Shown here: positions 10,046 through 24,400 of the stretch, piece after piece
Layout: each line of letters opens with the position of its first letter
Position numbering within the stretch: the first letter of the stretch is position 1
Source of the DNA: Hetaerina americana
Taxonomy: Eukaryota > Arthropoda > Insecta > Odonata > Calopterygidae
Direction: 5' to 3'
Assembly (NCBI GenBank): GCA_022747635.1
Contig: JAKTNV010000077.1
Span: 1,764,418-1,828,417, forward strand
Length of the DNA stretch: 64,000 nucleotides
The notes under the pieces: model-generated
What the model was told of the DNA's origin: nothing
Database searches by the model: none
What the model saw: only the letters and a program-made list of their open reading frames with translations
Position numbers and translations under genes: made by a program

Positions 10046-12889
10046 ATGAAAAGTACCTGTACCCCCCCCCCCTACTTTGGGTTCTAGGTGAAAATCTCAC
10101 TCGACACATATCAAACAAAAATAATGCCATGGTGTGTATTGTTGTTCATTTTCATCAAAAAAACTATATTAAACCCAGAATTAATCCTGAAAGACAAGAA
10201 ATGAGCATTAAAGATACTTTAGCGCAAGTGTTAATGTGCCTAAAAGTGCCCAAATTTCTAAAAATATTGCGAAAAACACAATCTTCAGTTTTAGAGTGAA
10301 TGTTTGAGGTGTATAGAAGGCATTTATTTCATTTTTAGAAAATTTAAAATTTCACATTTCTCCATGAAAAGTGCCAATACCCCTTTGTGTTCAAGGTGAA
10401 AATCTAACTCGACACAAATCAAACAAAAATGTTTCCATGGTGTGTATTTTTGTTCATTTTCATCAAATAAACAAAATAAAACCCAGAATTAATCCTTAAA
10501 GACAAGAAATGAGCTTAAAAAATGCTTCAGCACAAGTGTTAATGTTACTAAAAGAGCCCAAATTTCTAAAAATATTGCGAAAAACATCAATCTTCAGTTT
10601 TGGAGTGAATGTTTGAGGTGTATAGAAGGCATTTATTTCATTTTTAGAAAATTTAATATTTCACATTTTTCCATGAAAAGTGCCAATACCCCTTGCCAAA
10701 AGTGCCAATACCGCACGATACACTTTGGGTTCTAGGTGAAAATCTAACTCGACACAAATCAAACAAAAATGTTTCCGTGGTGTGTATTGTTGTTCATTTT
10801 CATCAAATAAACACAATAAAACCCAGACTTAACCCTGAAAGACAAGAAATGAGCATAAGAGATGCTTCAGCGCAAGTGTTAATGTTACTAAAAGAGCCCA
10901 AATTTCTAAAAATATTGCGAAAAACAACAATCTTCAGTTTAAGAGTGAATGTTTGAGGTGTATAGAAGGCATTTATTTCATTTTTAGAAAATTTAATTTT
11001 TCACATTTTTCCATGAAAAGTGCCAATACCCCCTCCCCCTTTGGGTTCTAGGTGAAAATCTCACTCGACAGAAATCAAACAAAAATGTTTCCATGGTGTG
11101 TATTGTTGTTCATTTTCATCAAATAAACAAAATAAAACCCAGACTTAATCCTGAAAGACAAGAAATGAGCATAAAAGATGCTTCAGCGAAAGTGTTAATG
11201 TTACTAAAAGAGCCCAAATTTCTAAAAATATTTCGAAAAACACAATCTTCAGTTTTAGAGTGAATGTTTGAGGTGTATAGAAGGCATTTATTTCATTTTT
11301 AGAAAATTTAAAATTTCACATTTCTCCATGAAAAGTGCCAAATACCCCCCCTTTGGGTTCTAGGTGAAAATCTCACTCGACACAAATCAAACAAAAATGT
11401 TTCCATGGTGTGTATTTTTGTTCATTTTCATCAAATAAACAAAATAAAACCCAGAATTAATCCTGAAAGACAAGAAATGAGCATAAAAGATGCTTCAGCG
11501 CAAGTGTTAATGTTACTAAAAGAGCCCAAATTTCTAAAAATATTGCGATAAACAACAATCTTCTGTTTTAGAGTGAATGTTTGAGGTGTATAGAAGGCAT
11601 TTATTTCATTTTTAGAAAATTAAATTTTTCACATTTTTCCATGAAAAGTGCCAATACCACCCCCTTTGGGTTCTAGGTAAAAATCTCACTCGACAGAAAT
11701 CAAACAAAAATGTTGCCATGGTGTGTATTGTTGTTCATTTTCATCAAATAAACAAAATAAAACCCAGAATTATTCCTGAAAGACAAGAAATGATCTTAAA
11801 AGATGCTTCAGCGCAAGTGTTAATGTTACTAAAAGAGCCCAAATTTCTAAAAATATTGCGAAAAACAAAAATCTTCAGTTTTAGAGTGAATGTTTGAGGT
11901 GTATTGAAGGCATTTATTTCATTTTTAGAAAATTTAATTTTTCACATTTTTCCATGAAAAGTGCCAATACCCCCCCTTTGTGTTCTAGGTGAAAATCTCA
12001 CTCAAAACATTTCAAACAAAAATGTTGCCATGGTGTATTGTTGTTCATTTTCATCAAATAAACAAAATAAAACCCAGAATTAATCCTGAAAGACAAGAAA
12101 TTTAGCATAAAAGATGCTTCAGCCCAAGTGTAAATGTTACTAAAAGAGCCCAAATTTCTAAAAATATTGCGAAAAACAACAATCTTCTGTTTTAGAGTGA
12201 ATGTTTGAGGTGTATAGAAGGCATTTATTTCATTTTTAGAAAATTTAATTTTTCACATTTTTCCATGAAAAGTGCCAATACCCCCCCCTTTGTGTTATTA
12301 GTGACAATCTAACTCAACACAAATCAAACAAAAATGTTGCCATTGTGTGTATTGTTGTTCATTTTCATCAAATAAACAAAATAAAACCCAGAATTAATCC
12401 TGAAAGACAAGAAATGAACATAAAAGATACTTCAGCGCAAGTGTTATGTTATTAAAAGAGCCCAAATTTCTATAAATATTTCGAAAAACAACAATCTTCT
12501 GTTTTAGAGTGAATGTTTGAGTTGTATAGAAGCCATTTATTTCTTTTTTAGAAAATTTAATTTTTCACATTTTTCCATGAAAAGTGCCAATACCACCCCC
12601 TTTGGGGTCTAGGTGAAAACCTAACACGACACAAATCAAACAAAAATGTTTCCATGGTGTGTATTGTTGTTCATTTTCATCAAATAAACAAAATGAAACC
12701 CAGACTTAATCCTGAAAGACAAGAAATGAGCATAAGAGATGCTTCAGCGCAAGTGTTAATGTTGCTAAAAGAGCCCAAATTTCTAAAAATTTTGCGAAAA
12801 ACAACAATCTTCAGTTTTAGAGTGAATGTTTGAGGTGTATAGAAGCCATTTATTTCATTTTTAGAAAATTTAATATTTGACATTTTTCC
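10046..12889 (+). repeat. Nine-unit higher-order repeat, copy A
   Basis: Nine units run in the order F (10046), E (10364), J (10673), K (11013), L (11328), M (11641), N (11954), O (12265), G (12577); the next F follows at 12890, a period of 2844 bp. Private variants shared with copies at 16064 and 29635 are gatactttagcgc with aatgtgcctaaaag in F, gtttccgtgg in J and cagcgaaagtg in K. Subtype tags are: E cccctttgtgttcaagg; K ccccctccccctttggg; L caaatacccc; M accacccccttt with ggtaaaaatc; N ctcaaaacat; O tttgtgttatta; G tttggggtctagg. Confidence 0.85.
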
Positions 12890-15800
12890 ATGAAAAGTGC
12901 CTGTACCCCCCCCCCCCTACTTTGGGTTATAGGTGAAAATCTCACTCGACACATATCAAACAAAAATAATGCCATGGTGTGTATTGTTGTTCATTTTCAT
13001 CAAAAAACTATATTAAACCCAGAATTAATCCTGAAAGACAAGAAATGAGCATTAAAGATACTTCAGCGCAAGTGTTTATGTTACTAAAAGTGCCCAAATT
13101 TCTAAAAATATTGCGAAAAACACAATCTTCAGTTTTAGAGTGAATGTTTGAGGTGTATAGAAGGCATTTATTTCATTTTTAGAAAATTTAATATTTCACA
13201 TTTCTCCATGAAAAGTGCCAATACCCCTTTGTGTTAAAGGTGAAAATCTAACTCGACACAAATCAAACAAAAATGTTTCCATGGTGTGTATTTTTGTTCA
13301 TTTTCATCAAATAAACAAAATTAAACCCAGAATTAATCCTTAAAGACAAGAAATGAGCTTAAAAAATGCTTCAGCACAAGTGTTAATGTTACTAAAAGAG
13401 CCCAAATTTCTAAAAATATTGCGAAAAACATCAATTCGCAGTTTTGGAGTGAATGTTTGAGGTGTATAGAAGGCATTTATTTCATTTTTAGAAAATTTAA
13501 TATTTCACATTTTTCCATGAAAAGTGCCAATACCCCTTTACAAAAGTGCCAATACCGCACGATACACTTTGGGTTCTAGGTGAAAATATAACTCGACACA
13601 AATCAAACAAAAATGTTTCCATGGTGTGTATTGTTGTTCATTTTCATCAAATAAACAAAATAAAACCCAGACTTAATCCTGAAAGACAAGAAATGAGCAT
13701 AAGAGATGCTTCAGCGCAAGTGTTAATGTTACTAAAAGAGCCCAAATTTCTAAAAAATTGCGAAAAACAACAATCTTCTGTTTAAGAGTGAATGTTGAAG
13801 TGTATAGAAGGAATTTATTTCTTTTTTAGAAAATTTAATTTTTCACATTTTTCCATGAAAAGTGCCAATACCCTTTGGGTTCTAGGTGAAAATCTAACTC
13901 AACACAAATCAAACAAAAATGTTTCCATGGTGTGTATTGTTGTTCATTTTCATCAAATAAACAAAATAAAACCCAGACTTAATCCTGAAAGACAAGAAAT
14001 GAGCATAAAAGATGCTTCAGCGCAAGTGTTAATGTTACTAAAAGAGCCCAAATTTCTAAAAATATTGCGAAAAACAACAATCTTCAGTTTAAGAGTGAAT
14101 GTTTGAGGTGTATAGAAGGCATTTATTTCATTTTTAGAAAATTTAATTTTTCACATTTTTCCATGAAAAGTGCCAATACCCCCTCCCCCTTTGGGTTCTA
14201 GGTGAAAATCTCACTCGACAGAAATCAAACAAAAATGTTTCCATGGTGTGTATTGTTGTTCATTTTCATCAAATAAACAAAATAAAACCCAGACTTAATC
14301 CTGAAAGACAAGAAATGAGCATAAAAGATGCTTCAGCGCAAGTGTTAATGTTACTAAAAGAGCCCAAATTTCTAAAAATATTTCGAAAAACACAATCTTC
14401 AGTTTTAGAGTGAATGTTTGAGGTGTATAGAAGGCATTTATTTCATTTTTAGAAAATTTAAAATTTCACATTTCTCCATAAAAAGTGCCAAATACCCCCC
14501 CTTTGGGTTCTAGGTGAAAATCTCACTCGACACAAATCAAACAAAAATGTTTCCATGGTGTGTATTTTTGTTCATTTTCATCAAATAAACAAAATAAAAC
14601 CCAGAATTAATCCTGAAAGACAAGAAATGAGCATAAAAGATGCTTCAGCGCAAGTGTTAATGTTACTAAAAGAGCCCAAATTTCTAAAAATATTGCGATA
14701 AACAACAATCTTATGTTTTAGAGTGAATGTTTGAGGTGTATAGAAGGCATTTATTTCATTTTTAGAAAATTAAATTTTTCACATTTTTCCATGAAAAGTG
14801 CCAATACCACCCCCTTTGGGTTCTAGGTAAAAATCTCACTCGACAGAAATCAAACAAAAATGTTGCCTTGGTGTGTATTGTTGTTCATTTTCATCAAATA
14901 AACAAAATAAAACCCAGAATTAATCCTGAAAGACAAGAAATGAACATAAAAGATACTTCAGCGCAAGTGTTATGTTATTAAAAGAGCCCAAATTTCTAAA
15001 AATATTGCGATAAACAACAATCTTATGTTTTAGAGTGAATGTTTGAGGTGTATAGAAGGCATTTATTTCATTTTTAGAAAATTAAATTTTTCACATTTTT
15101 CCATGAAAAGTGCCAATACCACCCCCTTTGGGTTCTAGGTGAAAATCTCACTCGACACATATCAAACAAAAATAATGCCATGGTGTGTATTGTTGTTCAT
15201 TTTCATCAAAAAAACTATATTAAACCCAGAATTAATCCTGAAAGACAAGAAATGAGCATTAAAGATACTTCAGCGCAAGTGTTAATGTTACTAAAAGTGC
15301 CCAAATTTCTAAAAATATTGCGAAAAACACAATCTTCAGTTTTAGAGTGAATGTTTGAGGTGTATAGAAGGCATTTATTTCATTTTTAGAAAATTTAAAA
15401 TTTCACATTTCTCCATGAAAAGTGCCAATACCCCTTTGTGTTCAAGGTGAAAATCTAACTCGACACAAATCAAACAAAAATGTTTCCATGGTGTGTATTT
15501 TTGTTCATTTTCATCAAATAAACAAAATAAAACCCAGAATTAATCCTTAAAGACAAGAAATGAGCTTAAAAAATGCTTCAGCACAAGTGTTAATGTTACT
15601 AAAAGAGCCCAAATTTCTAAAAATATTGCGAAAATCATCAATCTTCAGTTTTGGAGTGAATGTTTGAGGTGTATAGAAGGCATTTATTTCATTTTTAGAA
15701 AATTTAATATTTCACATTTTTCCATGAAAAGTGCCAATACCCCTTGCCAAAAGTGCCAATACCGCACGATACACTTTGGGTTCTAGGTGAAAATCTAACT

Positions 15801-16063
15801 CGACACAAATCAAACAAAAATGTTTCCATGGTGTGTATTGTTGTTCATTTTCATCAAATAAACAAAATGAAACCCAGACTTAATCCTGAAAGACAAGAAA
15901 TGAGCATAAGAAATGCTTCAGCGCAAGTGTTAATGTTGCTAAAAGAGCCCAAATTTCTAAAAATTTTGCGAAAAACAACAATCTTCAGTTTTAGAGTGAA
16001 TGTTTGAGATGTATAGAAGCCTTTTATTTCATTTTTAGAAAATTTAATATTTGACATTTTTCC
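12890..16063 (+). repeat. Rearranged derivative of the nine-unit repeat
   Basis: Order is F (12890, twelve-C run), E (13208), J variant of 338 bp (13517), P (13855), K (14163), L (14478, with the junction ATG changed to ATA), M (14791, O-like 3' half), an M/F hybrid (15103), E (15415), J (15724, with a G-like 3' half). The P unit is recognised by gttgaagtgtatag and gaatttatttc before it and a short aataccctttggg start. Two units (15103 and 15724) join halves of different subtypes. Confidence 0.75.
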
Positions 16064-18906
16064 ATGAAAAGTACCTGTACCCCCCCCCCTACTTTGGGTT
16101 CTAGGTGAAAATCTCACTCGACACATATCAAACAAAAATAATGCCATGGTGTGTATTGTTGTTCATTTTCATCAAAAAAACTATATTAAACCCAGAATTA
16201 ATCCTGAAAGACAAGAAATGAGCATTAAAGATACTTTAGCGCAAGTGTTAATGTGCCTAAAAGTGCCCAAATTTCTAAAAATATTGCGAAAAACACAATC
16301 TTCAGTTTTAGAGTGAATGTTTGAGGTGTATAGAAGGCATTTATTTCATTTTTAGAAAATTTAAAATTTCACATTTCTCCATGAAAAGTGCCAATACCCC
16401 TTTGTGTTCAAGGTGAAAATCTAACTCGACACAAATCAAACAAAAATGTTTCCATGGTGTGTATTTTTGTTCATTTTCATCAAATAAACAAAATAAAACC
16501 CAGAATTAATCCTTAAAGACAAGAAATGAGCTTAAAAAATGCTTCAGCAATAGTGTTAATGTTACTAAAAGAGCCCAAATTTCTAAAAATATTGCGAAAA
16601 ACATCAATCTTCAGTTTTGGAGTGAATGTTTGAGGTGTATAGAAGGCATTTATTTCATTTTTAGAAAATTTAATATTTCACATTTTTCCATGAAAAGTGC
16701 CAATACCCCTTGCCAAAAGTGCCAATACCGCACGATACACTTTGGGTTCTAGGTGAAAATCTAACTCGACACAAATCAAACAAAAATGTTTCCGTGGTGT
16801 GTATTGTTGTTCATTTTCATCAAATAAACACAATAAAACCCAGACTTAACCCTGAAAGACAAGAAATGAGCATAAGAGATGCTTCAGCGCAAGTGTTAAT
16901 GTGACTAAAAGAGCCCAAATTTCTAAAAATATTGCGAAAAACAACAATCTTCAGTTTAAGAGTGAATGTTTGAGGTGTATAGAAGGCATTTATTTCATTT
17001 TTAGAAAATTTAATTTTTCACATTTTTCCATGAAAAGTGCCAATACCCCCTTCCCCTTTGGGTTCTAGGTGAAAATCTCACTCGACAGAAATCAAACAAA
17101 AATGTTTCCATGGTGTGTATTGTTGTTCATTTTCATCAAATAAACAAAATAAAACCCAGACTTAATCCTGAAAGACAAGAAATGAGCATAAAAGATGCTT
17201 CAGCGAAAGTGTTAATGTTACTAAAAGAGCCCAAATTTCTAAAAATATTTCGAAAAACACAATCTTCAGTTTTAGAGTGAATGTTTGAGGTGTATAGAAG
17301 GCATTTATTTCATTTTTAGAAAATTTAAAATTTCACATTTCTCCATGAAAAGTGCCAAATACCCCCCCTTTGGGTTCTAGGTGAAAATCTCACTCGACAC
17401 AAATCAAACAAAAATGTTTCCATGGTGTGTATTTTTGTTCATTTTCATCAAATAAACAAAATAAAACCCAGAATTAATCCTGAAAGACAAGAAATGAGCA
17501 TAAAAGATGCTTCAGCGCAAGTGTTAATGTTACTAAAAGAGCCCAAATTTCTAAAAATATTGCGATAAACAACAATCTTCTGTTTTAGAGTGAATGTTTG
17601 AGGTGTATAGAAGGCATTTATTTCATTTTTAGAAAATTAAATTTTTCACATTTTTCCATGAAAAGTGCCAATACCACCCCCTTTGGGTTCTAGGTAAAAA
17701 TCTCACTCGACAGAAATCAAACAAAAATGTTGCCATGGTGTGTATTGTTGTTCATTTTCATCAAATAAACAAAATAAAACCCAGAATTAATCCTGAAAGA
17801 CAAGAAATGATCTTAAAAGATGCTTCAGCGCAAGTGTTAATGTTACTAAAAGAGCCCAAATTTCTAAAAATATTGCGAAAAACAACAATCTTCAGTTTTA
17901 GAGTGAATGTTTGAGGTGTATTGAAGGCATTTATTTCATTTTTAGAAAATTTAATTTTTCACATTTTTCCATGAAAAGTGCCAATACCCCCCCTTTGTGT
18001 TCTAGGTGAAAATCTCACTCAAAACATCAAACAAAAATGTTGCCATGGTGTATTGTTGTTCATTTTCATCAAATAAACAAAATAAAACCCAGAATTAATC
18101 CTGAAAGACAAGAAATTTAGCATAAAAGATGCTTCAGCCCAAGTGTAAATGTTACTAAAAGAGCCCAAATTTCTAAAAATATTGCGAAAAACAACAATCT
18201 TCTGTTTTAGAGTGAATGTTTGAGGTGTATAGAAGGCATTTATTTCATTTTTAGGAAATTTAATTTTTCACATTTTTCCATGAAAAGTGCCAATACCCCC
18301 CCCCCTTTGTGTTATTAGTGACAATCTAACTCAACACAAATCAAACAAAAATGTTGCCATTGTGTGTATTGTTGTTCATTTTCATCAAATAAACAAAATA
18401 AAACCCAGAATTAATCCTGAAAGACAAGAAATGAACATAAAAGATACTTCAGCGCAAGTGTTATGTTATTAAAAGAGCCCAAAATTCTATAAATATTTCG
18501 AAAAACAACAATCTTCTGTTTTAGAGTGAATGTTTGAGGTGTATAGAAGCCATTTATTTCTTTTTTAGAAAATTTAATTTTTCACATTTTTCCATGAAAA
18601 GTGCCAATACCACCCCCTTTGGGGTCTAGGTGAAAACGTAACACGACACAAATCAAACAAAAATGTTTCCATGGTGTGTATTGTTGTTCATTTTCATCAA
18701 ATAAACAAAATGAAACCCAGACTTAATCCTGAAAGACAAGAAATGAGCATAAGAGATGCTTCAGCGCAAGTGTTAATGTTGCTAAAAGAGCCCAAATTTC
18801 TAAAAATTTTGCGAAAAACAACAATCTTCAGTTTTAGAGTGAATGTTTGAGGTGTATAGAAGGCATTTATTTCATTTTTAGAAAATTTAATATTTCACAT
18901 TTCTCC
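16064..18906 (+). repeat. Nine-unit higher-order repeat, copy B (following F lost)
   Basis: The same F-E-J-K-L-M-N-O-G order as copy A lies 6018 bp further on, with the same private variants in F, J and K. Differences are few: a ccccttcccc change at about 17048, a shortened aaaacatcaaac in N near 18022, and aaaacgtaac in G near 18635. In the final G unit the sequence passes near 18860 from a G body to an F-type end (agaaggc, atatttcacatttctcc), so the F unit that should follow is missing and E comes next at 18907. Confidence 0.85.
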
Positions 18907-21429
18907 ATGAAAAGTGCCAATACCCCTTTGTGTTAAAGGTGAAAATCTAACTCGACACAAATCAAACAAAAATGTTTCCATGGTGTGTATTTTTGTTCAT
19001 TTTCATCAAATAAACAAAATTAAACCCAGAATTAATCCTTAAAGACAAGAAATGAGCTTAAAAAATGCTTCAGCACAAGTGTTAATGTTACTAAAAGAGC
19101 CCAAATTTCTAAAAATATTGCGAAAAACATCAATTCGCAGTTTTGGAGTGAATGTTTGAGGTGTATAGAAGGCATTTATTTCATTTTTAGAAAATTTAAT
19201 ATTTCACATTTTTCCATGAAAAGTGCCAATACCCCTTGCCAAAAGTGCCAATACCGCACGATACACTTTGGGTTCTAGGTGAAAATCTAACTCGACACAA
19301 ATCAAACAAAAATGTTTCCATGGTGTGTATTGTTGTTCATTTTCATCAAATAAACAAAATAAAACCCAGACTTAATCCTGAAAGACAAGAAATGAGTTTA
19401 AGAGATGCTTCAGCGCAAGTGTTAATGTTACTAAAAGAGCCCAAATTTCTAAAAAATTGCGAAAAACAACAATCTTCTGTTTAAGAGTGAATGTTGAAGT
19501 GTATAGAAGGAATATATTTCTTTTTTAGAAAATTTAATTTTTCACATTTTTCCATGAAAAGTGCCAATACCCTTTGGGTTCTAGGTGAAAATCTCACTCA
19601 ACACAAATCAAACAAAAATGTTTCCATGGTGTGTATTGTTGTTCATTTTCATCAAATAAACAAAATTAAACCCAGACTTAATCCTGAAAGACAAGAAATG
19701 AGCATAAAAGATGCTTCAGCGCAAGTGTTAATGTTACTAAAAGAGCCCAAATTTCTAAAAATATTGCGAAAAACAACAATCTTCAGTTTAAGAGTGAATG
19801 TTTGAGGTGTATAGAAGGCATTTATTTCATTTTTAGAAAATTTAATTTTTCACATTTTTCCATGAAAAGTGCCAATACCACCCCCTTTGGGTTCTAGGTA
19901 AAAATCTCACTCGACAGAAATCAAACAAAAATGTTGCCATGGTGTGTATTGTTGTTCATTTTCATCAAATAAACAAAATAAAACCCAGAATTAATCCTGA
20001 AAGACAAGAAATGATCTTGAAAGAAGCTTCAGCGCAAGTGTTAATGTTACTAAAAGAGCCCAAATTTCTAAAAATATTGCGAAAAACAACAATCTTCAGT
20101 TTTAGAGTGAATGTTTGAGGTGTATTGAAGGCATTTATTTCATTTTTAGAAAATTTAATTTTTCACATTTTTCCATGAAAAGTGCCAATACCCCCCCTTT
20201 GTGTTCTAGGTGAAAATCTCACTCAAAACATATCAAACAAAAATGTTGCCATGGTGTATTGTTGTTCATTTTCATCAAATAAACAAAATAAAACCCAGAA
20301 TTAATCCTGAAAGACAAGAAATTTAGCATAAAAGATGCTTCAGCCCAAGTGTAAATGTTACTAAAAGAGCCCAAATTTCTAAAAATATTGCGAAAAACAA
20401 CAATCTTCTGTTTTAGAGTGAATGTTTGAGGTGTATAGAAGGCATTTATTTCATTTTTAGAAAATTTAATTTTTCACATTTTTCCATGAAAAGAGCCAAT
20501 ACCCCCCCCCCTTTGTGTTATTAGTGACAATCTAACTCAACACAAATCAAACAAAAATGTTGCCATTGTGTGTATTGTTGTTCATTTTCATCAAATAAAC
20601 AAAATAAAACCCAGAATTAATCCTGAAAGACAAGAAATGAACATAAAAGATACTTCAGCGCAAGTGTTATGTTATTAAAAGAGCCCAAATTTCTATAAAT
20701 ATTTCGAAAAACAACAATCTTCTGTTTTAGAGTGAATGTTTGAGGTGTATAGAAGCCATTTATTTCTTTTTTAGAAAATTTAATTTATCACATTTTTCCA
20801 TGAAAAGTGCCAATACCACCCCCTTTGGGGTCTAGGTGAAAACCTAACACGACACAAATCAAACAAAAATGTTTCCATGGTGTGTATTGTTGTTCATTTT
20901 CATCAAATAAACAAAATGAAACCCAGACTTAATCCTGAAAGACAAGAAATGAGCATAAGAGATGCTTCAGCGCAAGTGTTAATGTTGCTAAAAGAGCCCA
21001 AATTTCTAAAAATTTTGCGAAAAACAACAATCTTCAGTTTTAGAGTGAATGTTTGAGGTGTATAGAAGCCATTTATTTCATTTTTAGAAAATTTAATATC
21101 TGACATTTTTCCATGAAAAGTGCCTGTACCCCCCCCCCCTACTTTGGGTTATAGGTGAAAATCCCACTCGACACATATCAAACAAAAATAATGCCATGGT
21201 GTGTATTGTTGTTCATTTTCATCAAAAAACTATATTAAACCCAGAATTAATCCTGAAAGACAAGAAATGAGCATTAAAGATACTTCAGCGCAAGTGTTAA
21301 TGTTACTAAAAGTGCCCAAATTTCTAAAAATATTGCGAAAAACACAATCTTCAGTTTTAGAGTGAATGTTTGAGGTGTATAGAAGGCATTTATTTCATTT
21401 TTAGAAAATTTAATATTTCACATTTCTCC
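18907..21429 (+). repeat. Rearranged block E-J-P-M-N-O-G-F
   Basis: Units are E (18907), J of 338 bp (19216), P (19554), M (19862), N (20175), O (20486, with gagccaatac), G (20800) and F (21113). K and L are missing between P and M, and the F unit is joined directly to the next J at 21430 without an E. The block shows that deletions remove whole numbers of units and keep the 312-bp register. Confidence 0.75.
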
Positions 21430-24400
21430 ATGAAAAGTGCCAATACCCCTTGCCAAAAGTGCCAATACCGCACGATACACTTTGGGTTCTAGGTGAAAAT
21501 CTAACTCGACACAAATCAAACAAAAATGATTCCATGGTGTGTATTGTTGTTCATTTTCATCAAATAAACAAAATAAAACCCAGACTTAATCCTGAAAGAC
21601 AAGAAATGAGTTTAAGAGATGCTTCAGCGCAAGTGTTAATGTTACTAAAAGAGCCCAAATTTCTAAAAAATTGCAAAAAACAACAATCTTCTGTTTAAGA
21701 GTGAATGTTGAAGTGTATAGAAGGAATTTATTTCTTTTTTAGAAAATTTAATTTTTCACATTTTTCCATGAAAATGCCAATACCCTTTGGGTTCTAGGTG
21801 AAAATCTCACTCAACACAAATCAAACAAAAATGTTTCCATGGTGTGTATTGTTGTTCATTTTCATCAAATAAACAAAATAAAACCCAGACTTAATCTTGA
21901 AGACAAGAAATGAGCATAAAAGATGCTTCAGCGCAAGTGTTAATGTTACTAAAAGAGCCCAAATTTCTAAAAATATTGCGAAAAACAACAATCTTCAGTT
22001 TAAGAGTGAATGTTTGAGGTGTATAGAAGGCATTTATTTCATTTTTAGAAAATTTAATTTTTCACATTTTTCCATGAAAAGTGCCAATACCCCCTCCCCC
22101 TTTGGGTTCTAGGTGAAAATCTCACTCGACAGAAATCAAACAAAAATGTTTCCATGGTGTGTATTGTTGTTCATTTTCATCAAATAAACAAAATAAAACC
22201 CAGACTTAATCCTGAAAGACAAGAAATGAGCATAAAAGATGCTTCAGCGCAAGTGTTAATGTTACTAAAAGAGCCCAAATTTCTAAAAATATTTCGAAAA
22301 ACATCAATCTTCAGTTTTAGAGTGAATGTTTGAGGTGTATAGAAGGCATTTATTTCATTTTTAGAAAATTTAAAATTTCACATTTTTCCATGAAAAGTGC
22401 CAATACCCCCCCCTTTGTGTTCTAGGTGAAAATCTCACTCAAAACATATCAAACAAAAATGTTGCCATGGTGTATTGTTGTTCATTTTCATCAAATAAAC
22501 AAAATAAAACCCAGACTTAATCCTGAAAGACAAGAAATGAGCATAAGAGATCCTTCAGCGCAAGTGTTAATGTTACTAAAAGAGCCCAAATTTCTAAAAA
22601 ATTGCGAAAAACAACAATCTTCTGTTTAAGAGTGAATGTTGAAGTGTATAGAAGGAATTTATTTCTTTTTTAGAAAATTTAATTTTTCACATTTTTCCAT
22701 GAAAAGTGCCAATACCCTTTGGGTTCTAGGTGAAAATCTCACTCAACACAAATCAAACAAAAATGTTGCCATGGTGTGTATTGTTGTTCATTTTCATCAA
22801 ATAAACAAAATAAAACCCAGAATTAATCCTGAAAGACAAGAAATGATCTTAAAAGATGCTTCAGCGCAAGTGTTAATGTTACTAAAAGAGCCCAAATTTC
22901 TAAAAATATTGCGAAAAACAACAATCTTCAGTTTTAGAGTGAATGTTTGAGGTGTATTGAAGGCATTTATTTCATTTTTAGAAAATTTAATTTTTCACAT
23001 TTTTCCATGAAAAGTGCCAATACCCCCCCTTTGTGTTCTAGGTGAAAATCTCACTCAAAACATATCAAACAAAAATGTTGCCATTGTGTGTATTGTTGTT
23101 CATTTTCATCAAATAAACAAAATAAAACCCAGAATTAATCCTGAAAGACAAGAAATGAACATAAAAGATACTTCAGCGCAAGTGTTATGTTATTAAAAGA
23201 GCCCAAATTTCTAAAAATATTGCGATAAACAACAATCTTATGTTTTAGAGTGAATGTTTGAGGTGTATAGAAGGCATTTATTTCATTTTTAGAAAATTAA
23301 ATTTTTCACATTTTTCCATGAAAAGTGCCAATACCACCCCCTTTGGGTTCTAGGTGAAAATCTCACTCGACACATATCAAACAAAAATAATGCCATGGTG
23401 TGTATTGTTGTTCATTTTAATCAAAAAAACTATATTAAACCCAGAATTAATCCTGAAAGACAAGAAATGAGCATTAAAGATACTTCAGCGCAAGTGTTAA
23501 TGTTACTAAAAGTGCCCAAATTTCTAAAAATATTGCGAAAAACACAATCTTCAGTTTTAGAGTGAATGTTTGAGGTGTATAGAAGGCATTTATTTCATTT
23601 TTAGAAAATTTAAAATTTCACATTTCTCCATGAAAAGTGCCAATACCCCTTTGTGTTCAAGGTGAAAATCTAACTCGACACAAATCAAACAAAAATGTTT
23701 CCATGGTGTGTATTTTTGTTCATTTTCATCAAATAAACAAAATAAAACCCAGAATTAATCCTTAAAGACAAGAAATGAGCTTAAAAAATGCTTCAGCACA
23801 AGTGTTAATGTTACTAAAAGAGCCCAAATTTCTAAAAATATTGCGAAAAACATCAATCTTCAGTTTTGGAGTGAATGTTTGAGGTGTATAGAAGGCATTT
23901 ATTTCATTTTTAGAAAATTTAATATTTCACATTTTTCCATGAAAAGTGCCAATACCCCTTGCCAAAAGTGCCAATACCGCACGATAAATTTTGGGTTCTA
24001 GGTGAAAATCTAACTCGACACAAATCAAACAAAAATGTTTCCATGGTGTGTATTGTTGTTCATTTTCATCAAATAAACACAATAAAACCCAGACTTAACC
24101 CTGAAAGACAAGAAATGAGCATAAGAGATGCTTCAGCGCAAGTGTTAATGTTACTAAAAGACCCCAAATTTCTAAAAATATTGCGAAAAACAACAATCTT
24201 CAGTTTTAGAGTGAATGTTTGAGGTGTAAAAAAGGCATTTATTTCATTTTTAGAAAATTTAATTTTTCACATTTTTCCATGAAAAGTGCCAAATACCCCC
24301 CCTTTGGGTTCTAGGTGAAAATCTCACTCGACACAAATCAAACAAAAATGTTTCCATGGTGTGTATTTTTGTTCATTTTCATCAAATAAACAAAATAAAA

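Noticed and set aside
12895..12925. Intramolecular G-quadruplex or i-motif at the C-runs
   Set aside because: There is only one run per 312 bp, so a four-tract structure within one unit is not supported; a single very long run could only just fold, and this cannot be judged from sequence alone.
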